Assembly (NCBI GenBank): GCA_030765065.1 | Contig: CM060986.1 | Coordinates: 76,439,573 to 76,503,572, forward strand | Direction: 5' to 3' | DNA from: Deroplatys truncata | Taxonomy: Eukaryota; Arthropoda; Insecta; Mantodea; Mantidae | Length of the DNA: 64,000 nt | In this document: positions 25,501-38,900 of the stretch, piece by piece | Numbering within the stretch: position 1 is the stretch's first letter | Layout of the letters: each line of letters begins with the position of its first letter | Translations under genes and position numbers: made by a program | The notes under the pieces: model-generated | Database searches by the model: none | Seen by the model: the letters and a program-made list of their open reading frames with translations, nothing else | What the model was told of the DNA's origin: nothing

Positions 25501-28500
25501 CTCACAATGGAACAAAAACAGTGTCATGAGGATGTTTCAGTCGGGTGTTTGGCGATGTTTCGCTGCAATAAAGCCGAGTTTTGCGTCGATTCATAACCAT
25601 GGATGAAACATGGGTCCATCACTTCACACCTGAGACGAAGGAACAGTCAAAATAGTGGATTAAAAGCCGCGAATCAGCTCCAAAGAAGGCAAAGACAGTT
25701 CCATCTGCAGGCAAGGTCAGGGCGTCAGTTTCCTTTTTTGGGATACGCGTGGGGTAATTTTCATTTATTATTTTCAAAAAGGAGAAACAATGGTGAGTAT
25801 TATGTAAACTTATTGCAGCGTTTGAATGATGAAATCAAGCAAAAACGGCCGCATTTAGCGAAAAAGAAAATTTTATTTCATCAAGACAATGCACCAGCTC
25901 ACATCCATTATCGCCATGGCCAAAATCAATGAGTTAAAGTTTGAATTACTTCCTTATACACCTTATTCGCCAGACTTAACCCCTGCTGATTATTTTCTGT
26001 TTTCAAATTTGAAGAAATGGCTTGGTGGTGAAAGATTTGCCAACAATGAAGAGGTGGAGTCTGCAGTTGATGGCTATTTTGCAGAACTCGACGGTTCTCA
26101 CTGTAAGCAGGGTATTGAAGCGATTGAACATCACTGGGAAAAGTGTATCGAGCTGAAAGGAGACTATGTAGAGAAATAAAGATGTTTTTCCGAAAATTAT
26201 TTGTTTTCTTTGTTAGGTCGGGTACTTCTGGGACAGCCCTCGTACATTCTATATAACTTAATCTTTCTTTACACACATTTTTCACAATTAATTAAATTCT
26301 CATTCTGGTGTAGAATAAATTTTAGTGGCTCCTCATACTAGAAGTTCGCCACCAGTCCATAAAACAATCGTATAGTTTGTAAGATGCATTTTTTCTGTGT
26401 CTAAGATTCCATGGCAGAGGAAATTGCGTTACTGGTATCGTTGGTTTCAGGAGATGGGAATTGAAAGTAAAGGCCCGGAAGTCAGATCTTTATCACAGAG
26501 TAGCTGAAAGGAAACAAATTGTGAATCTGCAAGTTAATGTGATGTTGGTCAAAACAGACAACTCATTACTTATGCCCTCCAAGGAGCATTCGTATATGTG
26601 CCGCATATGTTCCCTAAGAGATTATCACAGACAAATTTAACTGCAGAAAAACTCACGTTTCCTATATGAACTTGCGGGGAAGTCTGCAAAGGTTATACAA
26701 AACTTATGCTATGCAAAGACGAATGTTCGAAAAACATTGATAACTGGTAGAAAAGTGGTGCAAGCAATATACTAGCGGAAAATATTTAGTAGTTCATATT
26801 TTATTACAAAACAAACCTTACTTTTAAGAAAACTCTGGTATATACCGTGATGAATGGCTCAGGCGGCATCGTCTGTGGTCCGCATTCGGGAGGTCCCGGG
26901 TTCGATTCCGGATGGTCGCCCACTCTAACCATGGGGCTTTTCGTGGTTTTCCTTTGGTCGCCTAGGCGAATGATAGGTTGGTGTATTCTACCACGATATC
27001 TCCTTTCCCCCATTTCCTTTTATTTCATCTCTCCCTCTCATGTTTCAGGAGTGTCTTCGGGTCCTTCAGTGCTGGCGATGTCGGACAGATGGTTAGTTGC
27101 TTGCGCATTGTAAAGATTTCTCCCCGTGAACACCAGGGTGCGTTGTCCTGCTCACTCGGGTCGTTTCATCGCCCTCTCTCGGGATTCTTCGCCTCTACTG
27201 GTGAGCGAGTGTTTCAACCTGGAAGTATTAGAGACTTCTAGCGACTCTGTGGTCCTGTATGCCTACGGAGCTGCGAGCTCCTTCACTTCATCCCTGTTAC
27301 CCGGGGGCGTAGTCACAATAGACTAAGCTGGTCGCAGTGGCGAGGTGTCCCCCTCCGAAAATACATCCTACATCCTATCCCTCATATAATTTGATTTTGT
27401 ACTCTTTCCGGTTTTCTGTTTAGCTCATCGTACTTTCGCGTCTTGTAAACATTGTGACTAGGGAACGCTGCTTTACTATAGAAGAGAAAGATTTATGTTA
27501 GGAATAGCCAGCTGGAGGAGCCATCAGGAATAGGAGCGCAATACCGCACTTTATGCACAGTGGGACCTTTGTGCTTCCAAGTAACTCCTGGGAAGGAAGG
27601 GATGAAGGGGAGACCCGAAGGAGGTCCAAATTCGGACGACGATGTACGCTAGCAAGAACGGGGTTCCTAACGATTCCATCATGACATTGATCCTAAAGCC
27701 GGCTAGTCCTGCCTAAGCCACCAACAACCTGGAGGTCCCGGAAATAAGCGAGTCTTTCCCAAGAAGGAAGGGGGCCACAGAGTTCCACCAAGTGCTAGGG
27801 AGAAATCTTTCCAAAGTGCAAATTCCACCGTCTTGCCACAACACACCAACCGCCGTGACCTGGTCCTATAACCCTGAAACAGGTGTGGTGAAATAGAGGG
27901 ACGGAAATGATGGGGACATGAAACAATGAACAGGAAGTTCGTGGTAGAAGGGGAATATTCGCCTACTGACCCAGCAGGTGCTGTTCATAGGCTCGCAAGC
28001 ATACACGCACATACACATACAGACACACACACACACACACACACGCAGACCTTTTTCTAATTTGTTTTGGTTCAGGGGACCTCAAAACTATACTTGCGGT
28101 GAAATATTGGTAGCGAATTTTTGGGTAGTTACGATGCTCCCATTACTTGCTATAGGTAGAAGAGGAAGTAAAAATACATTTAAAGTATAAGTAGTATGCC
28201 TGTAATGATAAAGTAAATATCAGATTAAAGAGAAAATTCCAACTAATAAGGCTGCAATATTTTTTCTAAGTTTGCCATTTAGTCTCCCTTTAAAAGACAC
28301 TGACATCCTACGTCTGGTTATCATTGGCAATCATTGTCGCAACAATGGAAAAAGAAATCAAACTTTTCTCTGAACTTGCGTTTGCATTGTAGGCGTCTTT
28401 CTTCTTTTATAGAATTTCCTTCCTTATACTTGAACATGGCCACTAACAACAAAATCCCTATACGGCGTTTCTCATTCAAGTTTCATCGCACTCAGCATTC

Positions 28501-29870
28501 GAATCTTGTATCCTGTACATAAGACGACACGTTTTGTGTTTTAAGACTGCACCGCGACAAGCGTACAGAGAATCGATTTTAACTCGTTCCTTGTACAGGC
28601 TATCACTCCTCTGGCTGAAGAGTAAACGTCATAGTATAAATTTTACCCTCGGTGAACTACAAGCTCTTTTGCTGTAATGCATAAACAAGGCTAGATTTTA
28701 AGTAAAATGAACGAAGAAATTAGCAAAGGACATGTCGCAGGAAAGCGGGTAAGCCTAGGAGCTATTTTCTTGCATGAAATTAATTAAAATAAATTATATA
28801 TCACAGAAGCTGATATTGAAGCAAACAAGAATTCTAGATGTAATTATGATTTTTGTTTCTTTGTTTTTTTTTGTAGATCCGCCTTGTACCATGTGTTGTA
28901 AATACAATCATTACAGTGATTTGTTTGCATTGTTTGAGGAATATCGACGGTGAAGAAACAATTTAAGAATTTTTTTACTTTCTCTACTACGTATAGTAAG
29001 TAGGGGAAGTATTGTATTCCGCCCAAAAATTCGATACCGAGATTTCACATATGTTTTGAGACCCCCTGAATCCAAAAAAAGCATTTTGGAAACATGTCCG
29101 TTTGTGTGTCTGTGAACAGCATAACTCAGAAACGTACAGTCGGATAAACACCAAACTTGGTTATAGGTTCAGTATCTTCCAGAGATGCGACACGAAGGTT
29201 TTCAAGAAAATTCCCCACCCCAGACTACCCTTTACACGGAACATTTTGGGAAATTTTAATTTTCTCAAAAACGGCTCTAACGATTTTGATTAAAATATTA
29301 CATGTTTAAGATATTTTCATGACAAATGAAATGTATATCTCGAATTTTCTGGGAATGTCTCCAAAAGTATTCTTCATTGTGAACGACGTTTGCATAACTG
29401 GTAAACCATAAGACAAGGGTGGCGAAAACGCTTTCCTTCCGCGAGTCACCAAATATGCAACACGCACTGCAGCACTCAGTAGCATGTGAAAATCAAACGG
29501 ACGGTTGTAGAGAGGGAACGTGCGCCTGCGAGTCAAAATAACTCGCGAGTCACGTTTCGCCACCTCTGCCATAAGAGATAGACAAAATGTTACTACACAA
29601 AAAATGTAGATCGCGTTAAAATACACAATTTATGTCATATACATTTTTGTTGTTGAGTGAACAATTTTCTAGATATTGCTTGTTATTCCCTTAAATTTTC
29701 CAATACTTATACTTTTTCTCAAATTTCTTATTCATTTTTACTTTCTCTACTACGTATAGTAAGTAGGGGAAGTATTGTATTCCACCCAAAAATTCGATAC
29801 CGAGATTTCACCGGAAACATATGTTTTGAGACCCCCTGAATCCAAAAAAAAAAGCATTTTTGGAAACATG

Positions 29871-29908
<38 letters not shown>

Positions 29909-32900
29909 TGTGAACAACATAACTCAGAAACGAACAGTCGGATAAACACCAAACTTGCTATTTAGGTTCAGTATCTTCCAGAGATGCGACACGAAGGTTT
30001 TCAAGAAAATCTCCCCACCCCAGAGTACCCTTTACATGGAACATTTTTCGAAAATTTTAATTTTCTCAAAAATGGCTCTAACGATTTTGATTAAAATATC
30101 ATATGTTTAAGATATTTTTATGAAAAATGAAATGCATATCTCGAATTTTCTGGGAATGTCTCCAAAAGTATTCTTCATTGTGAACGACTTTTGCATAACT
30201 GGTAAACCATAAGAGATGAGAGACAAAATTTTACTATACAAAAAATGTAGATCGCGTTAAAATACAGAATTTATGGCATATACATTTTTGTTGTTGAATG
30301 AATCATTTTCGAGATATTGCTTGTTATTCCCTTAAGTTTTTTAATACTTATTTTCTCAAATGGGAATTCGTTATTCATTTTTTTTGTCTTGGATATGCAA
30401 AGAGTATTATTCTGTGGCAAAGAGAATGGTACTGCACCTAGCAACCAGCTATTAAGAGATATGTCTGTGCTTAAAGGCTACTGTATTTCTATATTGCCCT
30501 TGCAAATACAAAACAAGGGGAATATAGTACGCCTTAAGGGATAGTCAAATATTTTTAGAACTGGTCGCTGTGTGTAAAATGTAATTCTCTTTGCATGTCA
30601 AAAGATCGTTTCTGCAAATGTTTATCTCGATTAATATGAATAAGAGTTTGTAAAAATAATTTGTACAAGAGTAAAGAAAGTCATGTGAGTGTAACATATC
30701 AGAATTTTTTTTTATTTCATGTAAGTTTTAATTTCATGTATGACACGCGGCTGCCTACCCATTATCAATTCTGAGGTATCCTCGTATACATGTACTTCAT
30801 GTGAAAGCCGGTTTTTACATCCATCTTATCTTAATCACGACAAATGTTTGGCTAAGAGTGGGTTCAAATTACGCAATATGGGTTAGGTCTACAGGCAAGA
30901 TACGGGCATAACATCCAGTTGCATAAAATACAAGTTCATTTTTGTCAATTAATGAGCGCAGGCAAAGCAAAATAGCAAGAAAAAATCTGATGTGATACAT
31001 TCACATGACTTTCTCTAGCCTCTATCTTTATTAGTGGGTGTACAAACTATTCTACCTTTCCAACCCTGTCCAGCACACGGCTTGTGTGGAAGAACAATTA
31101 ATTCTATTCTTACTAAAGCTTATTTTCCTCTGTACTACATTTCAATCCAGATAAACCTTTGCAGAAATGGCTACATCACACATTTCGTTAGGATACAAAG
31201 AGCACAGCGATAGTCAAATATTTAAGAACAGGACGCTATATGCTGGCCTTAAAATCCCATACGTTTCCATGACATCACGAGAAACAACTGAATGTCGACA
31301 GGACTTTAAAAGAATGACAATGAACAATTTGAATCTTTAATAACGGATATCTTAGAAATGGCTTATGCCACAAAAAACTCATTTGAAATTAATTGTGTTT
31401 TAAACAGTTGTGCATTTTTTGTGTAGTACGTTTTCGTCTATTGCTTAACGTTTACCAATTATACAAGATTCTATAAAATTCCTTTCGAATGAAGGGGACT
31501 CTACAGACTACTCTCAGAAAACACAAGATATACATTTTATTTGCCATATATACATCTTTAATACATGGGATTTTAATCGAAATTGTCAGAGCCATTATTT
31601 AGAAAATCAGACATTTCGAAAAATGTTACTTGTGAAGGGTAGTTTGGGGTAGGGGGGATTTTCTTGATAATCTTCGTATTGAATCGTGGGAAAATACTGA
31701 ACTTAAGTACCAGGTTGGTATTTATCCAACATTTCATTTTTTAGTTATACTGTTCATAGACACACGCGCGCGCACATCTACAGATAGAGAGACAAGAGAG
31801 ACAGACACACACACGGATTGTTTTCTAAAAGTGCTGTTTTTGGATTCAGAGGGCCTCAAAACATATTTTCGGCGAAATTTCGGTATCGAATTTTTGGGTG
31901 AAATACAAGTAGTAGTCTGTAGTAGAGAAAGTAAAAATCGGATTACTTCACAATACATTCTCTACCCATTGTCGTTTATTAGTTTCTCTATGTACAGTAG
32001 CTTGTATTCCAAACAAAAATTTCCAAATCGAGATTTCCTGGAAATACACGTTTTGAGTTTCCCTGAATAAAACACGCATTTTTAAAACAAGATGCATGTA
32101 TGTGTGTCTGTGTGTAGGTGTCTGTGAACAGCGTAACTCGAAAACAAAAAGTCAGATGGAAGCAAAACTTGGTATTTACCCATCTTCCAAGGTTGCGACC
32201 CGAAGATTTTCAAGAAAATCTCACATTCCAAACTATCCCTTCCTTGCATGAAAGATTTTTCGAAATTTTCTATTTTCTCAAAAATTGCTCTAACGATTTT
32301 TATTAAAATACTATGTTTAAGATACTTCATGACAAATGAAATGTATATCTTAAGTTTTCTGAGAATAGCCTGTGAAGTTCTGTTCATTCTAAATTAATTT
32401 TCAATAGTTTGTAAACCGTGAGAGGTAGGCAAAAGTTTACCCATACAAAAATGTATATCTTGTTAAATCACACAGTTTATGTCAAACAAACGTTTTTGTG
32501 GCATTAACCATATCCAAGATATACTTTATTATTGGTCTGAATTGTCAAGAACTTTATTTTGCAGTTAAGTACTTTAACTGCAAAATCATTATTCGCTGTC
32601 TTTTCATGGTAATGCAAAGAGAACAGAATTTCAAAGCCATCACATAGCGACCTGTAATTAAAAGATTTGACTATCCCTTTTCCCTTGCACCTACAAGGAA
32701 ATATATAACAAAACCATTTCTGCGAATGTTTATCTCGATTAGTATGAAGTAGATGAAAGAATAAGCTTTTGTAAGAATAGTTTGTTGAAGAATGAGTAGA
32801 GAAAGTCATGTGAAATAACACAAAGGGTTTTTATGTAGCTCCTACAAACTATTCTTAAGAAACCATATATTTGCTGTCTACTTCATATTAATCGAGATAA

Positions 32901-35900
32901 ACATTTGCAGAAATAGCTTCTTTATTCATTTCTTTGTAGGCACAAGGAAGCAGAAGAAACCAATCGATACTCAGATATTTATAAGCTGGTGGTTATGTGC
33001 TGACCTTGAAATTCCATGCTCTTTCCGCGACATCGCGAGAAACAACTGAATAGTGACAGCATTCAAAAAAATGAAAAATTATTGACAAATTCAAACCAAC
33101 AATAACAGATATCTTAGAAATGGGTGATGAAAAAATTATTGGAAATAAATTATGTGTTTTAAACAGATCTGAATTGTGTAGTACGTTTCTGTCTATAATT
33201 TTTATCGTTTACCAGTTATATAGAATTATACAAAATTCCTTCACAGGCTGTTCCCGAAAATTCAAGATATACATTTTATTGATCATGTAAAAATTTTCAA
33301 TATCTGTATTTTAATCAAAATCGTTACAGTCATTTGTTTACAAAATGAAAAATATAGAACATTTTTTCAGTGTATAGGTTAGTTTGACTTGCTGGAGGAT
33401 GGGGGTAATTTTCTTGAAAATCTTCATATCGCATTTCTGAAATATGCCGAACCCTTGGTATGCACCAGCTTAGTACCAAATTTGCTATTTATTGGATTTT
33501 TCGTTGTGCTGTTCTCAGTCACACACACACATGCGCGCGTCCGCGGACTTTTTTTTCTAAAAATTCCTTGTTTTATTCATTGGATTTGAGGCAGTATTTT
33601 TAACATTTAAATAATTTCAGTCTAATTATATAATATAAAATATAATAACAGCCCACCTTAAAGCAATATGCGTATGTGATAATGTATAAAAAGTGTATAT
33701 TACAGTATTGTATATGTTTGTATTATTATATACATGTAGTAACGTTATGTGAATGTATTACGTAATTTAATAATGTAGGAGCTGTGAAAAATAGGTTAAA
33801 AGTTGCTAACAATGAGGTAACAATGAGGTAACCTTGAGGCAAAATGAGTAAGAAAGTTTAAATGCTACTAGTCATTATTGGAGCAACAATAATGAAAATT
33901 TTTGAGACAGTTTAATAAAATAGCCAATTAACAACCAGAAAAAGCTTTAGTTAAATGAAGGTATTCTATTGGAGTAGGATTAGCCAATCAGAAACTTGAA
34001 ATACAGAAATTTACAAATTTAGGCTGTAGAAATGAAGTCAATTGCTTGTGGACAGTGCTCATAACTGGGCGTGTTGGTTGTAGACAGTGTTTCTAACTGG
34101 ATGCGAGATGTGTCCTCGAGAAGTTTAATACGTATTTGTGTGAGACGAAAATAGTTTTACGTATTAACAAAGTGCAAGTAATTAATTTAAAAAAAATCTC
34201 ACAGCTCCCTATATCAGTGAAGTTTATTTAAATTGTGTCAAGAATTAATAAATGTAGTGAAGTAAAAACAATTATATCTGCATAAGCCTACATTCTTAGC
34301 CGCACTACGCCCTGCCAAGACATTCATGTCTCTAAAAAATAAAAATACTGACGCAGCCGAGGCAAACATAAATATACAATATTTAAAGAAACAGTCAAAT
34401 TACATATTTAATATTTTTTGGGGGGCAAAGGCCACCGGAAAGTACATTTGGGGCGAAGGCTATCGGAAACTGTTTACCATACGTGCTGTTGCAACTAATT
34501 CAAGTTCGGCTCCCCAACAGTTGAACTACAATACAACTCCTACTTCAAATTGGCTTTCCATACACGAAGCAACAACCTACTTCAAACTGACGCCCAAAGC
34601 GTTGTGCAAATAATTTAAAAATAACAATACAACAAACCATCTACTTCAGATGTCAAAACATGTATTTCCAGTGAAATCTCGATATTGAAATTTTGGGTGA
34701 AATGCAATACTTCCTCGAGGTACGAGGTAAAAAGAAAAAGCATTAACATTTTCAAATAGTATTTCAGTGACACAAACAGAGAAGCTCAGATACCATTATA
34801 GATGTAATAGAACTTATTCTTTAAAAATCTGATGTGTTGCATTGACACGGTTTTCTCTACACCCTTCTACACACTAATCTTATAAAAGCTCATTACTCTA
34901 TCCACCTACTTCTTGTTAACTCATGGATCTTTCAATTTACATTTACAATAGTTTTGGGATACATTAGCTAAAGCAATAATCAGATTTTTAAATAGTGTGT
35001 CACTGTGTGGTGTCTTTGTAATTCCATGTATTTGTTATGACCACAAGAAAAAAAATCTGATGTGGTGCACTCACATGACTTTCTCTACTCTTGTAACAAC
35101 TATTTTTACAAAAACTTATTCTCCATTAACTTAATTTCATCGAGATTAACATTTGCGGAAAGTATCTTATTGCTAATTTTCTTGTAGGTACAAGGGGAAT
35201 ATGGTAGACTTTAAGAGCTGGTTGCTATGTGGAGCATTTCATTCTCTTTGCACGTCGGGACATTAAAAATTTGCTTTATGTAAAATTTTGAGAGAGCTGC
35301 GCTGGAAACTGCGGAAAAAACGAAACGCAACTTGTTGGTACCGATACCATCTTTATAAAATGGCCTCATGGGAGCATAGATCTTCGGTCTTTTTTTATTG
35401 CATTTAAATTTACATTTGCATTTAATCAAAAAATTCAATTTACTACTGAGATTAAACGTGACCGTAAACCCCCATTTCTAGATGTATTGGTCAGCAAAGA
35501 AACACAAAGTAAACTCGGTCACTCTGTTTACAGAAAACCGGTTAGCACCTATCAATACTTGCATAAGGCTCTAACCATCATTCTCAACAAAACGAGGTGT
35601 TATTAAAACCTTAGTTGAACGTGCCAAAAGTATCAGAAAGCCACAACACCTACAAAGTGAACTAAGTCTCTTCAGCAAGCTTTCGCCCATAATGATTCTC
35701 TAAACAGGAATTTACACATGCAATTCATCCCAATGAATCTCACAAGGAAAGCATAAATCGACCTAACCCGAGAGCTAAGGTTTTCTGCCACATTAAAGGC
35801 GTCACTGACAGAATCGGCAAGATATTAGATAAACAGCAAGTTAAAACAATACTTCTGCCCACAAAAAATTAAAACAGATCCACAAAGCCGAAGATCCATT

Positions 35901-38900
35901 GGCCCTGCCCTCAACCGCCGGTGTTTACAAGTACCGTGTACTTGTAGCATAAAAACCCACATTATCGAACATAAAAGATGTTGTTGGCTCGGTCACACAG
36001 ACAAATCTGCCGTTGTAGAACATTGCCTCGTATTAGACAAACAGGATAATATCTTCGATAAAACAGAAATACTTGCAAACACCAAACATTAGTACCCTAG
36101 AATGTTCAGAGAAACCATAGAAATATAGAATATCCCAATAATTTCAATAGAGAAGAAGGATTTAAAATAAATCAGGTTTGACTTCCTGCCTTTCAGTGCC
36201 TTCGCATCGGTCAATACAAGAGCCAATAATGACAGAGCATTCCATAAACAAGCCGTCCACTCCAACTCACCCACTGCCATATGAACTCCACTTCATCTCG
36301 AGCTTTCGAACAGATAGGAGCTACTCACTATGGGAAGGAGGAGGCAACGAAAACCTTCGCCGGCAACTGACCGTGCGACGTCAACCGAAGCTGAACCGGC
36401 AACCGCCGACCACACCGCAGTAGCTGGTGCTTCCAGCGCCTTTATCACTACCGCCAGGAAATTCGACACGGTGTCAACCGAAACCCCAGCACCTCCGGGA
36501 GGCCGATCCTCGGACAAACTCATCTCTCCTGCCGATGTAAGGAACCTGAATTGTGCTCATCTCAGCGCAGAGGTTGAAGATGCAACTCCGCAGATTCCTC
36601 CCGCAGATGTTTCTCAGTTACAACAAGAAACTCTGGCCTTCTGTAATGAAGGCTACCAGGATTCTGTCTAGGAGCGAACAAGCCTCTCGCCCCCCACGCA
36701 GTCCAGGTGGCGCCGGCGACCGCCGTAGACCACGCTGATTATTCTCCGGAGATCCTGCAGAAGTTGGAGGACGCACAAGCAGAGATACTCCTCACTACAA
36801 AGATAACAGAATTCGAGGAGATCCTTGTGGAGTCCCGCGACGATATCACCTACCACTCATCCAGACTGCAAATAGTACCAACAATATTGAACACTGCTAG
36901 TCTCACCACTAGAGCAGAACTCAACACCCGACGGGACGAGCATCTTCTATCGCTTAAAGACTTTTAAGGAGTAGGTGGCAGAGCTTCAACGATGCTGGAC
37001 GGCCAGCATACCGGACGGCCAGTGCCACTTCCGACGAGTCACCACCGTGGGCGTCGGAGAATCGAATTCACTTCATTCTACGATTCATCCTATACTTCGT
37101 TCTACCCTAATTCACAACGCTTCCATTACCAAACACCTGGATCTCCAAGGCGTAAGCAGGGCCTCGGTCATGCTTTCGTCCTGGCACCTTAATTTCACCT
37201 GGCTTTAGGCCCTCTATGGCTGGCCAATATGCTATTACCATGAATGCGCAGGTGCATACTGCGGTACTGCTCCACCCTCACCCATGAAGCCCTCTTTTTC
37301 CTTCTTGTTTTCCGGTGGAGGAGTTTTTAATGGGTATGGCCATCTATCACGGCGAGTCCCAACTCCCTGTCCCGACTCCCATCGAGACAGAAGTGCCCAA
37401 CAACATTTTCTCTTCCACTCGGAAAAAATGAATCTGCAGTCGACAGCCGTTCTTGTCACTCTTCTCTTCTGAGGATGTCCTCCACATCAAGTTTTAATAA
37501 TTTTATTGTTCAATTGGAAAATATGTTATATTTTGCTATATTTCTTTTGGAATGTGAGTGACCTGAATTGCATGTTTGGGGACACTATGGATTTTGTGGG
37601 ACTTCCCTACACTACCATTTCATTTTTAACTCTGTGCTCTCACTATTTTTTGTAGTCTGTCCCTCACTTTTCTTGTTTCGTAATTTTCTTGTCTGTAGAG
37701 AGCTTCTGTGATTCAGGATTGAAATTCCTTTTTGTCTCTGCAAAAAAGTATCATTCGTTATCAGGTTTCCAAATCCAAACCTTGCATAAAGAAATTTAAG
37801 TTCGTATAACGCAAATTTGTTATGAGAAGCATTGAGGCTCATTATTTATATCTGTAGAGTACAAATTTGGCTCAACATTTTTGATAGTGGAAGGATACAT
37901 TTAGGGGTTTCAGATGTATGATGCAGTTTTACAGTATTTGTGTATATACCATCACCACCACCTCCGCCGCCGCCATCACCGCCACCATCACCACCTCCAT
38001 GGGAACTAAAGCAAATGATACTACCTTTTTCGTGCATTCTTCATTCTCCATTGCATATAAAAGTGTAAAGTTATATAGATGTAAAATAGGTGATCTAATA
38101 TTTTGCATGGTGATGTACATTGATATTATGCTGTGAATATTTTCAGCCACGCTTTCAAAACACATATCGTCTAGATTCAAAGAATCCATTCAGTGTAGAC
38201 AGGGTCTATACTATTATCAAGACGATAGTGGATGAGACATTAAAAGATGTAACATACAATCCTGAAAACTGTGCTAAACTTGTTGCATTTATGTCCAATG
38301 AAATAAGAACCAGAGTAAAACTACAGGCTTATGAAAGGTAAGCATCACAATTTTAAATTTCTAGGAGTTGTCTTATTTACGCTTACCTAAATAATACGCT
38401 TACCTCTTATTGAAGAGTCCTTTAAGCGTTTACTGTTTCTATTTTCTGGTTTACATACTCTGCTGCTATACCAACGATTAGATAAAATACTGTCTGTGCT
38501 TTGTAACTTGGCTTTTGCATGATTCAAAATGAAGCATTAAGGAAATGTATAAATAAACGGATAAATAAATATATTTCAACGTCTGTGAATTTATTTATTT
38601 GTTTGTTTACTGTATGAATGCAAAGCCACAAAGTTGCATTGATGGTACAGACCAAATTTTCCACATATTTCCCTGCACCCTCCACCAGAACCGCACATCA
38701 GATTAAAAAGCAACCTATACAGCGACCTGCTCCTTTAATTCGTATGTTTTATAAAAATGATGAAGTGCTAGTTGTTTTATATTTGCTTTTAAAAGTTTGT
38801 TGTCAATTTAATTGTTTTATTGTTTTTGTTATACAATATACTATGATATAGGACTTTTACTGAACAGCATCCAAACACATCTTTCAAGATATTTGATGTG

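Noticed and set aside
34326-34613. 95-residue frame MSLKNKNTDAAEANINIQYL...
   Set aside because: No recognisable domain, no splice context and flanked by repeats; not supported as a gene.
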